A stretch of 64,000 nucleotides of DNA from NCBI RefSeq assembly GCF_001411555.2, contig NC_049901.1:8442681-8506680 (forward strand), in the 5' to 3' direction. A program made the translations under genes and the position numbers. The first letter of the stretch is position 1, and each line of letters begins with the position of its first letter. Below the pieces are notes generated by a model. That model was not told where the DNA came from, did no database searches, and saw only the letters and a program-made list of their open reading frames with translations. Positions 12,373 to 25,546 of this stretch are shown here, piece after piece. The DNA comes from Juglans regia. Its lineage: Eukaryota; Streptophyta; Magnoliopsida; Fagales; Juglandaceae.

Positions 12373-13964
12373 GCAGTGTGATTGCGCCCTTGCAAGCGTG
12401 TGATACAGGAAAAAAATCCAATAATGAATGAAAATTAGAAATTAAGAAAAATGAGTACTACTAAAACTGGTACGTACTGAGGAGGCGTACGTATGTTCCT
12501 CTATGCGTGTGTGTGTAAGACCATATGATATCGATCTGTCATTGTTGTAAATGAAATATCATGCACCAAAAAGTACTGCTAGTGTCATTTGCTAGAGCTC
12601 AATAATCGAAACATATAATTGAAATTAATTATATAGTAGCATTAAACTGATCTTTATATATATATAGTTGATGGATAATTTTGTTAACTGCAGTACGCTC
12701 TAAATTAAGGTCCCGGGATTTGCCGTAAATCAACAGCAAGATCGACAACATTAATGGTTAATCCGATGGCGAGCTCTTCAAGTATATTGTTGGAAAAGGA
12801 AGCCTCCCTACGTACAGTAGTAGTACTTGTGATAACTGTTTAGACAGGCTCAAACGGGGACATGATTTGTCACGCACCGAATGATCACTAGCTAAGTGTC
12901 AAAATGAAGATTCTGCAACGTAATATATATTAACGCGCGAGCTTGATCTAGATTTCGAAACTCTATAAATGTGATATTGTTCTTAATTTTAGTCAAACAC
13001 TGGATCAATTGTAAAGAAAAGGGCTCTAGATTGTGATTTAGATCAAATAAATAATTAAGATAATGGTTTCGTAATGTCTTTTTCTCCGTATGCAATGTAC
13101 CATGTACTCGATCCAAGCATGCATGCAGCACGATCATTTGAAAATTGAAATGGCCGTCCAGTGACTTACTATATTAATTAATATATGAACGATTCGATTC
13201 CTAACCTGGAATTAATTAAAATAGATAGACTTTACTAACAACGATGCTAATTAAATGCATGTACTCCGACATGATTATCTTTACGACGATTAATGTTTTA
13301 TAATTAGTTACTAGATATATATAATTCTGTGTAATAGGATCGATCATTTTATTTATATACATATACATGATATGAAACATATTGTCTCACGGGTGTATGT
13401 TTCATGTTCCAAATACATTAATTGGAGATCATATGTTGCGTTTACATGACAATTACGTCTCAACGATCGCATCAAATATTCTAGACAAAATAAATAAATA
13501 AATAATAAAACAAAAGTACGTACGTACCACCGGTAGTACTACTGCTTCAATTAATTTAATTGTAGGTAAAAAGTTAAAGATTCAGTAGTACTTATATATA
13601 TATATATATATATATTCCATTTTGAGAGCAAGCAGGTAGGTTTAGGGTGCTGATCGATTAGAAATTAGCTAAAGGGTTCCGAATTTCATGATGCTGGGAA
13701 TTAAGCAAGTTAACTGTGGGAAAAAAAAAAACCCTACATGAGATGGACCAATTAAAAAGTCGTTGTTGATTATAATCAAGTATCGGGCGCATGCATGCGG
13801 ACCAATCTGATTTCATGGGTGGCTGGGCGTGCTGGCTAGCTCCCGTGCTGCCACGCTCTTCAATCAGTACTCGAGAAGAAATCATGATGCATGCATGAAG
13901 TAAGTAGCTAGGGTTTTGATATTGGTCAGAACCCAGCTGACTGATCATCATCATGATCTGATGG

Positions 13965-14005
<41 letters not shown>

Positions 14006-14072
14006 TCCATTAATCTTAGTGGGTGATGATGCCACTTCTTGCTAACATAGTCTTCCACACTTTCGACTCCTA

Positions 14073-14112
<40 letters not shown>

Positions 14113-14815
14113 ATGTCATTAATGGATATCAGTACTACAGTGTCGATGGAATCACTGTTGAGAAAGTGATGCACTCGTCATGCTGGTGTAGGAAGGAATA
14201 TTAATTATGTGTGTGTGCATGTGTGGAGGCATGCATATATATATATTTTTATATATATATAAGGGTTGATCAAGAACTTAATTATGGATAATATGCAAGC
14301 TAGCTAGCTGCTAGGCCATGCATCTAGCAAATCTTTGGTCCACTGATATTCTTTTTCAAGGTCAAAATTGGCCGCTCTCTCTTGATGAATGTCTCCCATG
14401 CCACAACTTTATAAGGTGAATATGTCAACATATTGCACCATCTTTAGTTTTGGCATTTAAATATTTAGATTGCTGATCAAACGGTGATTTCATGTTTTAT
14501 ATATAGGTTACAGCTAGGATGATCAACGACATATATATATATATACATATATAAATTGGTAGCTTGACTTCTGGTCCGAAATCCACCTATATATATATAT
14601 ATAGCTAGGATATATAGGGCATATATGCAATATATATATACACACACACTGGCATGCACACAGTCATATAATGACGTTATTAATATATTTTTTATCATTT
14701 GACCAGTTTAGTAGCAAGGAAATTAAGTTATAGATCACTTACTATTTTTTTTAAGAATATTTCAATGTACACTCCTTTCTGGCCTGTTCCTCCTCACGAT
14801 AATCTGAGCTTGTTA

Positions 14816-15381
14816 AAGCATTTTTATTGGATTAGCTAAAAGCTAAATCTAATGAGAATTTAGCTATTAGGTCAATAAATTGCTCAGATTGAATTAGCTA
14901 TATTCTAAATATTTGGAATATAGCTACAGTAATATCCAAACTAATTTCTAAATTTGGAACACACTATTCATTCATCAAATCTTTTTTATATTATTTATTT
15001 CTCTCTCCTTTTAATATTAATTATTTATCTCTCTATTTTAAATGACAATTGAAAAAATATAATTAGAATACAATTACAAATTAATATATAATATTATAAA
15101 TAGTAAAATATGATAAAATAAAAAAAATTTATAATTAAAAAAATTAAAAAAATTTCAAAATTTTAATTACTCATTACTATATAATGAATAAATGGATAAT
15201 TCAATTTGAAATTTGATGTGAATAGTCAAAATTAAATTCATCTTATATTATTTTATTGTCATATAATGAAAAAATGACTATTCCAATGTAGAGATTTATA
15301 AAAATGAAATAGCTAAAAGTTAAATTCATCTTACATTCATCAAAAATGTACTTTAATTTAGCTATTCCAATGAGAGTGCTC
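14816..15381. repeat. Tourist-like MITE with possible TTA duplication
   Basis: The left end reads AAGCATTTTTATTGGATTAGC and the right end TAGCTATTCCAATGAGAGTGCTC, an imperfect inverted pair. Both sides are flanked by TTA (14813-14815 and 15382-15384). A 3-bp TWA duplication is usual for PIF/Harbinger-type MITEs. The core repeats the TAGCTAAA motif and codes for nothing. Confidence 0.55.
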
Positions 15382-15773
15382 TTATAAGATCAAAATTATA
15401 ACAATTCGTACGAGGGTAATTACCTTAATAAATTGAATATTACCATAATGCCGCACGTCGTACCATTTGCCTACTATATATATATGCTTAATTACGTACG
15501 TAAGAAAGAAGTACTTCATCATGATGAGAAATGAAAAAAAATTAAGGGTTTGGGTGGTAAGGTAAAATTACGACTAGCTAGGAGTTCTTACTAGATATAT
15601 ATCCCATTATTATTTACTTTATTTGTCACTTCTATGTTGCACTTAAACCATGGCTCCTGATCTATATAATATTTCAATCTTTTATCTATATATCTGAATA
15701 AGTGCTTTTTCACGTTGGAATTTTGAAAAAGTGGCCACTCCACTAAGGGAACGACTAGGATTCGAAATCTTCA

Positions 15774-15808
<35 letters not shown>

Positions 15809-18800
15809 CATACAAGGGATATAGAAAATTACTAGATATGCATATCATCATGTGAAGGTGGCTGAGGAGACATGATCTTCATCCAAAGATTACCCCGAAG
15901 TAGGAATTAGCTAACCGCGAAGGGGGAAGAAACAGCAAAAGAGTTATAAATCAAGACCCTAGCTTCTCATATTTTCTTTTGGATCATGATCATTCTGTGC
16001 ATAAAAAAGCATATATGGATCGACATTATCAACTCATATCTAATCGAAGATCGATCCAGCTCGCTTGTACGAAAATGTGAAAAGATGGTACAAATGGCCA
16101 GTACTGTGCATGATCGACAATACCCACCTTTTTTTTTTTTTCTCAATCTCACAGATTGTTACTTTGCTTGCTTTTAAAAAAGCTTAGAAGAAATTAATAC
16201 ATTCATCTGCATGTGGGCTGCATTCGCTAGCGACACTGACTGGCTTGATATAATTCCAGCCTATTAATCGGCCTCTTTCTAAAGAGGTCGTGAAATCAAC
16301 CAGAAAAGAAAAGGAACTCATGAACTGTGAGAGTCTCGACGTATAGTGGGACAAAGCCAGCCACTTCGCCGAAATGGAGGAATCTGGCAGAGTTTCTCAA
16401 ACGTGGCTTAATTTCGACCCATATGCAATGGATTTGAAGAAATGAAAGGCTCTGTTTTCATGTCAAAGCATATATATAATATTCCACCCACTGATTTTTG
16501 CCTCTCTCTCTCTCTCTCTCTCTCTCTGATCTATTGATCTTGATGGCGACCTCAGTGTGCAATTACTAAGATCCCACTACCAAGTAGAACTGCAATATTG
16601 CTTTTGGAAATTTAAGAGTCCTCGGTTTGTAGATTGTCTAATTAAAGTGTGTTTTTGTAGCATAAGATACAATTAAAAATTGAATAAACAGAGGAAATTA
16701 ATTATATAATAATATATATGCGCATGATGAAGAGGGAACACTCCATGACCTCTCATTTATCAAATGTGGAGGGTTTTGTTCCACTTTTGTTAGACATTCC
16801 GTAAAGAAAAATGGACCCAAAACGAAAACACTTTAGAAACATCCCTAATGAAGATGATGGCTCTCTAGCTATCCACCTTGCCCTATTGATGAACTGTGCT
16901 CACGTGTTTCATCATCATTGTACGTACGTGGTAGACCAAATTATTCTATCACACGCACGTGCATGAGGCCCCGGGACATGCCCGATGTTGTAGGCCTGCC
17001 GCCTGCATGCATGAAGGATATATAAATTTATATAAAGACCTTAATTCATCCGTCCAAAATAACCAAAAAGAAAAAAAATATATATATATATATTTTTTTC
17101 ATGTAAAAGATTAATGGATGATCGAACTTGATTTGTTAATTTGAAAATTGAATTTACGTACGCTTTATATAGAGTACTGATCACAAACCTCGAAGGAATC
17201 GATCGGATACATGATTAAGAAGGTCCCAAATATTAATGATCTCTATAATATATAAATTGTAAAGTTAAATGATGAGATGACATGTTTTATGTGATTTTGA
17301 CTTAAATTGCATTGGATTCATGCTATTAGTGACATGGAATAATTCATCCCTAGCAAAAAAGAAAGGAGCTAGATATAATATAATATATATTGAAAAGGCC
17401 AAAGTAATCATTATAGGGTTTTTTTTTATGTAAAAAAAAAATTATAGGGTTTTTTTTTATTATTATTAATCTTGTTGGGATGGAAGACAAAAGACATAAT
17501 CATTTATAGCTCAGACGGTATATAAATTAATTAATCATTTACTTGTTAACAGAATTATACAAATACCAAATGATAATATATAGAACAAGAAAGTCTAGAA
17601 CAACCATATATATATAATTGTCTTTGAACTTGTATATATTTTTTTTAATGGGTGATCAGGTTCAAAGATGGGAGGCTCAATACTAGTAATAGTGTCTAAG
17701 AGTGAATTAGTTATATATCCTATAATTAATAGTCAAACTGATATGCCTGATAATCACATATTTTACGTTTTGTCTATTCCACTCAAAATCTAATCTCACA
17801 TTAGATTATTAATTTAAAGTACTCTATATAATAATAAAATATTATTAATTTAATATTTTTATTTTTATTTTTATCAAATTTATTTTTATCATATTTTACA
17901 GTTCTATAAGTAGTTATATATAATTAATTTGTAATCAAATAAAATATATATGTGTTAAGTTTCATAATTTCTAACCTACACTTTTCCGATAATTTTATAT
18001 TTAATAATATTGTAACGGTTATCTAGTACTTCACTCTAATTAAATTATTATTTTTACTTCTATTTTCAATGGTCATTTAACAATACTAATATATAAAATT
18101 CGTTGATTGCAATTATATAAAATTTCATATAAATGTCGTTGGACAGGATAAAATAACGGGAAAAGAGAGAAAATTGCAGGGGAAATAAAAAAGAAACCAA
18201 GGGAACAAAGTGAGTATGTCGTTGTACAGGATCAAATAATATTAACCAAGTGCATGGTTTGATCTTGCGTAGTACTGTGCTGGCTAAATATGATCCCCAT
18301 GCAAGAACTAGTTACTGTAGCTCAAAATTCTTATAACCCAACGATTCTTAATTCAATATTACATGCTCATTTTAAGTGGTATATATATATATATATATTA
18401 AGCGTATTGTATTTGATTAAGCCAATGTCATTTATATAAATTACACATTTATATATATTATATAAATTTAATCATTTATATATATTATTTCGACAGACTG
18501 AAACCTTATGTATGGATATAAATTACACATTTGAACTACTTTAAATGCAAAAAAATGAATCTAAGATATATATGTGTATGTAAATTTATTATATGTAAAT
18601 GCATGGACCTGCAGATTAGTACTTGTCTTAAGATATGAAGATACTTGTAAGCTCATTTTGTTCGAATATTGGCAGCTTGTGACGTAAAAATGTCTCTAAC
18701 AACAATAGAAAGACCCTTTACAGCCATTTCTGATTAAAGCGTGTTTGCGACAATTTTACAAATCATAGGAATGATATATATGCATAGATTCAGAGGATTT

Positions 18801-19402
18801 AGGTGTGTTCGTTTTACCATACCCATCTACGGCCAAGCCCAGCAGGTAACGACAGTTTAGAAAAGAAATAGTACCAAAATTATATTATAAAAACAGAACA
18901 AGACATCAAGATAAAAAAACAAAAAAACAAAAACAAAAACAAAAAACAAAAAATGCTATCATATTATCCACCTAGCTACTACTTGAATCAGGAGCAATTA
19001 CGTGGAATGAATTTTAACCATTGATGTACAGCAATGTCTCTTTCTTCTTTCACGCTTTCCCTCATCATTACAATGATACACAGCATCGTTATTTGACAGT
19101 TCTCACTTCATGAAACTAATGTCCGCTCACTGCTTCCAAACTAAATTGTTTTTTTCTCTGCCTAATCTCATCACTTTGATGCAAACCTTTTTTTTCTTTT
19201 GACGATCTCATCATTTAAGACTAATATCCACTCATAAGGTTGGAGAAGGAGAAGAATAGTATATCACATATACGTATAACAATGAAGAAACAACCTTTTC
19301 TGCTTCCGACCGCGCCTCCATTTTCCTTCGTTAACTGATGATGCAGATAATGGCCGATTCAAACTGCGCAGCCAGGCATAAGCTGTAACATACATGGCCA
19401 AA

Positions 19403-19449
<47 letters not shown>

Positions 19450-19851
19450 TACTGACAGAAAACTTGATTCAGGCTGCCCCGGCATTCAGCTCCTTATTCA
19501 TTGTGCTATACTTTACTCCCATGATCCGCTTAAGATCAATTTGGCTGAAATCGCAAGAAGCTTGTTCCTGAAGAGAGGTCAGTCAAATATGAGAGAATTT
19601 GGGAACGAGTAGTTCCAATCTGATGGGTGAATCCAAGCTGTTCCTCCCTCCAATGGAAGCATCTCGTGACTGGAAAGGGGAAAACATTATACATCTAGTT
19701 ACTTGAGGATTCAACAAGGAATATGGATAACATAACACCCATTGTCGGATGGATGAATATAGAGCAGAGATAATAATATAAAGGAATAACAGAGCATCTT
19801 TAGAGAGAATACATTAGTAGAATACACACCAATCATTTTCACCATCTTTAA

Positions 19852-19937
19852 CACAACCATGTTTGAAAATGAGGATATTTTCGTAAAGTGTTTATAAGTT
19901 ATTTTACAAAATGTCCCTCGTTTAAAACATGGTTGTA
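19852..19937. repeat. Short hairpin element
   Basis: ACAACCATGTTTGAAAA pairs with TTTAAAACATGGTTGT over an AT-rich loop, giving an 86-bp inverted repeat just downstream (in pseudogene orientation) of an exon of the CPSF160 copy. Confidence 0.4.
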
Positions 19938-20474
19938 ACCGTTGTGTAAATGGTTGCCATTTCAGTAAAATTTTGTAGAACTCTGGACAAAGATTATATG
20001 ATCACAAAAATATCCCGGCATTGCACAAAATTTCTTCTCATATTTTCTGAAACTGAAAAGACTCGGGATTTTCTGGGCCTCTCCCAAGATCGAAGATCTG
20101 AGAGTGATTCTCATGATCTCACCATACGTCAGATCATGCCATTCAAGACATCAAAATGTTTGGAGGAAGATAAAACTTACTGGCATAGAAGCTCACAGTC
20201 AACTATTCCGTCAGGTCCAGATCGATGAGCCTTTCCATATGTGTGGAACTGGCGGAAAGATCTTGGATTTAGGCCAGCAACATAGGGAACAGCATCAACT
20301 AGCTTTCTTTGTAATAACATCCACCGAAAAGTGAGTTCAGCATGAGGTGCAATACAACCAATGCTGCCGTCCAAGGTACTGAACAACAAAGCAAACCGAT
20401 TGGTTTTATCAGACCCTGCAGCTGCACCACTTCGATCGGATGAAGTAGAAAGCATCTGCAACCATTAGAACTTA

Positions 20475-20852
20475 CTCTGTTTGGTTTCACAAATGGTCTC
20501 AACCTATCTCATCTCATCTCAACTCAACATCCAAATACAATTCAAATACAAACACTTTTTAATTTCAAATTTTTTACTTTTCAACTTTTTCATCTAATCA
20601 TTACCTAATCATTACAACCTTTCCAAACTTCTAAATAAAATACAAAAAAAATTCAATCTTTTCAAATCTCAAAACAAAAAATTATATTCTAATAATATTT
20701 TAACTTTATAATATTTTTATTTAACTTTTTTTCTCTCATTTTCTAAAATCTCATAAAACATTTTAATTTAAACCATTTCACTACTATTCACAAATCATTT
20801 TACTGCTATTTACAGATTTCTCATCTCATCTCATTTGTATAACCAAACGAGG
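20475..20852. repeat. GATGAG-type MITE inside the CPSF160 pseudogene
   Basis: Inverted ends: CTCTGTTTGGTTTCACAAATG on the left and the complement of CTCGTTTGGTTATACAAATGAG on the right. The subterminal CATCTCATCTCATCTC motif and the AAAATCTC/TTTCAACTTTT core match the other copies. It lies directly after the block ending HVGVNV. Confidence 0.7.
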
Positions 20853-22128
20853 CCCCCACATTGACACCAACATGAAACTCAGCCCTAGAAAGAAGCTTCT
20901 AACCCTTCCAACTCTCAGACATCTTTGGTGCATGGTAAAATATCTGTTTTGGCACGTTGAAATATTCAAACTGAGTCGATAAGCTGCATCATTCAAGTCA
21001 ACTTTCCAGTGAACAAGTTGATAAAAAATCGTTTTCATTAATGAAATATTAATTAAGCAGAAGTAACTTATTTTCCATTTCTGCTCCTTTCTAATGTTAA
21101 ACATAAACATCTACAGACTACAGGTGAGCCCTTCTGATGATGAGGTGCAGATACTAACATTCCCTTTGATGCAATTTACTAAAGAATAGAAAACCAACTG
21201 CAGTCTGAGTGATCTGGCTAAAGTAGAGAAATTTCTCAAGGTGAAAGGGGAACAACTAAGGGGCTGATTTGCTGGAATTATGGTGATTTGAAGTTTATAT
21301 TATTTTAGAATGTTAGGTGTATTTTAGGTAATAATTATATAGTCAAGCTATTTATTTTCAATGATTTTATTTCTTCATCACAGGCTGGGTTTGGGTATCA
21401 ATATTTTATTTTAAGTTGTTAGCCACTTGGAGCCAAAATTCTTCAGGGTTCAGTCATTTAGGTATACAAGCCGGACAGGAAGCCACAGTTTTACGATCAA
21501 TAAATTTCAAACTGGAAGAGAGATGGGGATGTAAGATAGATATAGGAAGTCAAAGCAATGCAGATCCTCCGCAGCACGTGCAAGGAGGAGATAGGAAGTC
21601 AAAGCTATACAAATCCTCTACAATACAAGTATGGCAAACGGAAGAAAACTGAAAGAACTGATTAACATGCCAACCAAAAACTTTTCATGCATGATGGCAA
21701 GTGGATTGAGAGTGCAACAGACCTCACGAGACAAAACTTCCTTAGCTTATGCTGCAGGCATCAATCAACATGTAAAACATGTTCCTTGGCATCTATTCAT
21801 TTATATTCATGAGTCTGCATTTATACTGCCAAAACTTTTTCTCCCTTCTTTTATTCATTTTGCTTGTTGTTGGTCCAGCAAAGAACATCATCACAAAGGC
21901 CTGAGCCCGGAGACTCAAAAGTTGACCTTACAACACTAAAATCATCTGAGTTAAATTCTGTCACTGAGACTCCCTACTAACTCCCAGCCTAAACACTAGG
22001 TCATGATATGATGCAAGTCCTTCTCAAAGAACATTCTCATCAAAATTCAAATAACATTAGAGTCCAGCAATTACTATTGTCACCTTAGATCTGGCAAAGA
22101 ATAAACAATAGCCCATACATGATAAAGA

Positions 22129-22544
22129 TGTTAGGAATTTGGACCTCCTAAATTCACCCCTTAGGATCCACCCTTTGGTGAAATATGAAGAAAAACAGAG
22201 AAATAATAACAACACAAGAATTTACGTGGAAACTCCCAAAATAAGAGAAAAAACCACCAGACCCAGAGAAGAAAATACACTATGTGAAAAATTATTACAA
22301 TCACATAATTTTTCTCCTCACTCCAAATGACACCCACAAAGCTTCCTCACTAGCAAAACTTTAACTCTCACCTCTTTCCTTTTTATAAGAAAAGAGAGGA
22401 ATTTTACTAGAGTCACAAGTTACTAAATAAGCTTATGATTTGGTGTATTTAACTAAGAGGCTAGGTCCTCTTATTTATAGGCTTTGAGGCCTGCTCCTTA
22501 CTTTTCACCCGCCGGTGTGGGACTCCAAAGGAGCAAACCCAACA
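22129..22544 (-). repeat. 3' LTR of the gag-only element
   Basis: 416 bp, from TGTTAGGAATTTGG to GAGCAAACCCAACA on the plus strand. Collinear with the copy at 23982-24403. Confidence 0.92.
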
Positions 22545-22898
22545 ATCTCCACCTTGCGACTTTGGCTGATCCCACAGCCACGCTCCACCGTAATGAAGAT
22601 CTTCATAGCTTCTGCTATCATGCTCCACCATAAAAGCATACCCACTCAGAATAAACCAATTTCAAGCATTTCAATTTCGACACATGTCGAAAATAACCTT
22701 GCTAAAAATTATGGTGCAACTTCCACGTTTGGCTTTCCTGGAAGTTCATCAGCCATCGACATAAATTTCCACCACACACCCTACATTAATGCCAAACCAA
22801 TGCTTGTGTGCAAATTTGTGGACCCGCTAACATTAACACATCCTCTATCATGACAACTTTGGGAATTAATGGCATGCCATGAGGATGTACATGTCCCT

Positions 22899-23753
22899 TT
22901 AACAGACATCGTCTTCCATGGAGAGGGACACAACGTTAGTTTCATTATCAGTATCTCCATTTACTGACTTGGAGCCACTTGCCGAACCTGCTCCTGCTCT
23001 TGGACAATTTTTCTTGACGTGCCCAGATTGTCCACAACCCCAGCAGACTACTTTCATCTTCATGGAGTTCTTCTTCTTCCCATTACCAGCTACTACCAAT
23101 GCTAAGTTCACAGGTGGACCATTTCTTTCACCACCTAGTCTTCTTTCTTCAGAAAAGAGTTTACTGGTAACCTCTGAAAAAATTATTTTCTCCTTCCCAT
23201 GTATCAAAATAGGCTTCATATGCTCATAGGAAGATGGAAGAGACCAGATGAGCCTCAAGGCTTGATCCTCATCATCAATTTTAACTCCAATAGATTCTAG
23301 CTCAGAGACAATACCATTGAGAACACTTAAATGATCTGAAATAGTCGTACCTTCACTCATATGCAGTGTATGAAACTGCTTTTTTAGGTACACCCGATTT
23401 GAGACGCCCTTTGTTTGATACAACTCTTCTAGCTTTTCCCAGAGTTCTTTTGCCGTAGATATTCCATGTATATTTGCAAGAACATTCTTGGCCAAGCACA
23501 GACGTATCGCACTTGCTGCTCTCAAATCCAGATCTTCCCAATCTTCATCGCTCATTACAGATCTGCTCTTTGTTTCATCAGTCACGCTAGTATCACTGCT
23601 GACTTCAGGGGTTGGTCTGCCCTTCAATGCCTTGTGTAATCCTGATTGAATCAAAACATCATTGACTTGAACTTGCCACAAGCCAAAATTGATTCTCCCA
23701 TCAAATTTCTCCACCTCATATCTGATAGAATTTGAAACCTTACTTCCTGACAT
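22899..23753 (-). CDS. Copia-type Gag with CCHC zinc knuckle
   Basis: 284 codons. The product opens MSGSKVSNSIRYEVEKFDG and contains the Gag/UBN2-type segment NFGLWQVQVNDVLIQSGL near residues 22-39. A helical capsid-like region follows with KELWEKLEELYQTKGVSNR and FHTLHMSEGTTISDHL. A CCHC knuckle, CWGCGQSGHVKKNC, lies at about residues 235-248. The frame then stops after an acidic tail, where in ordinary copia elements the same frame runs on into protease and integrase. Gag forms the virus-like particle that packages element RNA. The intact frame suggests selection on, or recent origin of, a gag-only design. About 350 non-coding bases follow before the 3' LTR. Confidence 0.88.
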   Translation of the reverse strand: MSGSKVSNSIRYEVEKFDGRINFGLWQVQVNDVLIQSGLHKALKGRPTPEVSSDTSVTDETKSRSVMSDEDWEDLDLRAASAIRLCLAKNVLANIHGISTAKELWEKLEELYQTKGVSNRVYLKKQFHTLHMSEGTTISDHLSVLNGIVSELESIGVKIDDEDQALRLIWSLPSSYEHMKPILIHGKEKIIFSEVTSKLFSEERRLGGERNGPPVNLALVVAGNGKKKNSMKMKVVCWGCGQSGHVKKNCPRAGAGSASGSKSVNGDTDNETNVVSLSMEDDVC

Positions 23754-23981
23754 TGCCTCGATGAATTTTACCGTAGAAATGAATGGTACTCACTAAGTAA
23801 GTTCCCAGGAAAGATTATTTTTTTCTAGACAGAACTTCAAGGTTCCCAGGAAAGATTGGAGGGTCACACTGGACCACTTAAATACCAATCTCCTAGACAG
23901 AACCTCCTTAGACTGTACGTATCCACACTACCACACCAAAGCTCCACCCACCAAAAAGAACCTAGTGGCTCTGATACCACT

Positions 23982-24403
23982 TGTTAGGAATTTGGACCTC
24001 CTAAATTCACCCCTTAGGATCCACCCTTTGGTGAAATATGAAGAAAAACAGAGAAATAATAACAACACAAGAATTTACGTGGAAACTCCCAAAATATGAG
24101 AAAAAACTACCAGACCCAGAGAAGAAAATACACTATGTGAAAAATTATTACAATCACACAATTTTTCTCCTCACTCCAAATGACACCCACAAAGCTTCCC
24201 CACTAGCAAAACTTTAACTCTCACCTCTTTCATTTTTATAAGAAAAGACTAATAGAGGAATTTTACTAGAGTCACAAGTTACTAAATAAGCTTATGATTT
24301 GATGTACTTAACTAAGAGGCTAGGTCCTCTTATTTATAGGCCTTGAGGCCTGCTCCTTACTTTTCACCCACCGGTGTGGGACTCCAAAGGAGCAAACCCA
24401 ACA
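23982..24403 (-). repeat. 5' LTR of the gag-only element
   Basis: 422 bp, with the same termini as the partner LTR. It carries a 6-bp extra segment (near 24247) and about nine base differences. Confidence 0.92.
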
Positions 24404-24429
24404 AAAGATGCCATCCTGACTGTTCTTTT

Positions 24430-25497
24430 GCTCATCTCAAACTATGAGGCTCAGGGTACTTCCATCAACTAAAAAATCCATTGCAAAACAATCAAGGGAG
24501 CCAATGTCCTTGGCTAATAAGCTAAGTTGAGATCCCTGCTCCTTCCAGCTAAGAAAGTAAATGATTTTGTGAATGTAGCTGAGGAGGATAAAATTCTTCA
24601 CCTGCGACAAATAACGGCTTTGAGAGAAAGAAAGAACACATCAACAACAAGCTTATTTTGTTCAGGGATATGGAGCAGCAAATACCAAAAGTCAACTCCT
24701 TGACTCCGTCTTTCTCTTTCTTTCTGTCTTTTTTTCTTTTCTTTTTTTGTTTTGGTTCTTTTCCTTGGGCACCTTCTGATTTCTATTCTTTTTTCTTCTC
24801 CCAAAAAAGTAATCCTCAAAAAGTTCTGGGAACATCTAAACACTACCGTTTTCATACCACATCACAAACTCAAGCCCTTGAAAACAAAGTCAAGGACCGA
24901 TATCCAGGTTTTTCATGCAGAGAACTAACTAAAAGCAAATACCAATGTTGAGGAGAAAACACATACAATATTTAAGCTCACGACATATAATGAAGGAGCA
25001 TCGAAAAATGCAATACTATTAAACTCAGTACCAGTCCAACAGTGTAAAACTATTTTAGGACCAGAAGCTATCAACAGATGGCCTTGAAGAGAGGCTAAAG
25101 CAGATATAACACCCTTTAATTCCTTGAGTAAACCTCCGAGACCTGAGAAGTAACGCTTACATTAACAAAAGGGATTGCGTTTGGTAGGCCTTACAAATAT
25201 AGATATAATAGCAAGAATACAATAAGGGTCAAACGCAATGAAAGTTCTAGCACAGTTGGAGTAAAAATGGAACAAATAACATAGAATTCAATCAATTGCA
25301 CGTCATAGCATAGATTTGACTTTTGAGTCAAACGATTGAGTCTACAGGATCCAAGCAAATACCAAGTTTTGTGGATTATCAGTGTTTTTTCCAACAGAAA
25401 ATAAAAGAACACGTCGTCCTCTTGCAGTAATATCTTTCCCTTGCACATAAGCAGTCGCAATGGCCATGAGCGTTATATTCTCTTGAGTATTGGTATT
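24430..25497 (-). pseudogene. CPSF160 pseudogene, central exon blocks
   Basis: Three blocks. 25363-25497 contains IATAYVQGKDITARGRRVLL, with one extra Arg against the usual ARGRVLLF. 24950-25132 contains SALASLQGHLLIASGPKIVL after a lost base near its start. 24430-24603 contains IYFLSWKEQGSQLSLLAKD and then a TGA in the segment LSLIV-stop-DEQKN. The gag-only retrotransposon begins 20-30 bp beyond this stop. Confidence 0.8.
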
Positions 25498-25546
25498 CTG
25501 CAATGACGAGCTGAATATGTAAAAATGATTTTTTAACACGCCCCCC

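Larger units (their letters stand above)
9844..19535. other. Long AT-rich gene-free region with microsatellites and MITEs
   Basis: About 9.7 kb without a recognisable gene. It holds many (TA)n tracts (near 12094-12117, 13593-13615, 13970-14002, 14074-14108, 15775-15806 and 19407-19442), (GA)n at 10129-10152 and (CT)n at 16503-16527. Frequent GATCGATC and GCATGCATG words are also present. I scanned by eye for tRNA boxes and common plant microRNA sequences and found none. Two MITEs are listed separately. The first few hundred bases presumably hold the promoter of the DUF668 gene. Confidence 0.55.
19536..20943 (-). pseudogene. CPSF160 pseudogene, 3' exon blocks
   Basis: 20860-20943 contains IFYHAPKMSESWKG, then a TAG, then KLLSRAEFHVGVNV. 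20181-20455 is open and contains SDKTNRFALLFSTLDGSIG and VAGLNPRSFRQFHTYGKAHR, with a 3-bp deletion at FRWMLLQRKL. 19536-19669 contains EMLPLE, a 4-bp duplication shifting frame, then QIGTTRSQILSYL and GTSFL plus five extra residues before TGA. Donor GTAAGT at 20180 and acceptor CAG at 19670 are preserved. Confidence 0.82.
22129..24403 (-). mobile_element. Gag-only Ty1/copia-type LTR retrotransposon
   Basis: A complete 2,275-bp element read on the minus strand. LTRs at 22129-22544 and 23982-24403 begin TG and end CA. Both outer flanks carry AAAGA (22124-22128 and 24404-24408), a perfect 5-bp target duplication. The primer-binding site TGGTATCAGAGCC (23967-23979, minus) abuts the 5' LTR and matches the usual initiator-Met tRNA site. 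A purine stretch AAGGTGGAGAT abuts the 3' LTR. Inside is one frame, a gag with zinc knuckle. There is no protease, integrase, reverse transcriptase or RNase H, so it must have been mobilised in trans. By eye the LTRs differ by about nine substitutions and a 6-bp indel, so the insertion is fairly young. It interrupts the CPSF160 pseudogene. Confidence 0.92.

Noticed and set aside
16260..16285. CCTCTTTCTAAAGAGG hairpin as a terminator or microRNA stem
   Set aside because: The stem is too short, there is no transcript context, and Rho-independent terminators do not apply to nuclear genes.
20181..20455. Open CPSF160 block as a functional small gene
   Set aside because: It has no start context, begins at a splice acceptor, and its neighbours carry stops and a frameshift.
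24598..24951. Frame rich in Phe/Ser or Lys/Arg near the CPSF160 blocks
   Set aside because: It derives from a pyrimidine-rich intron of the pseudogene.
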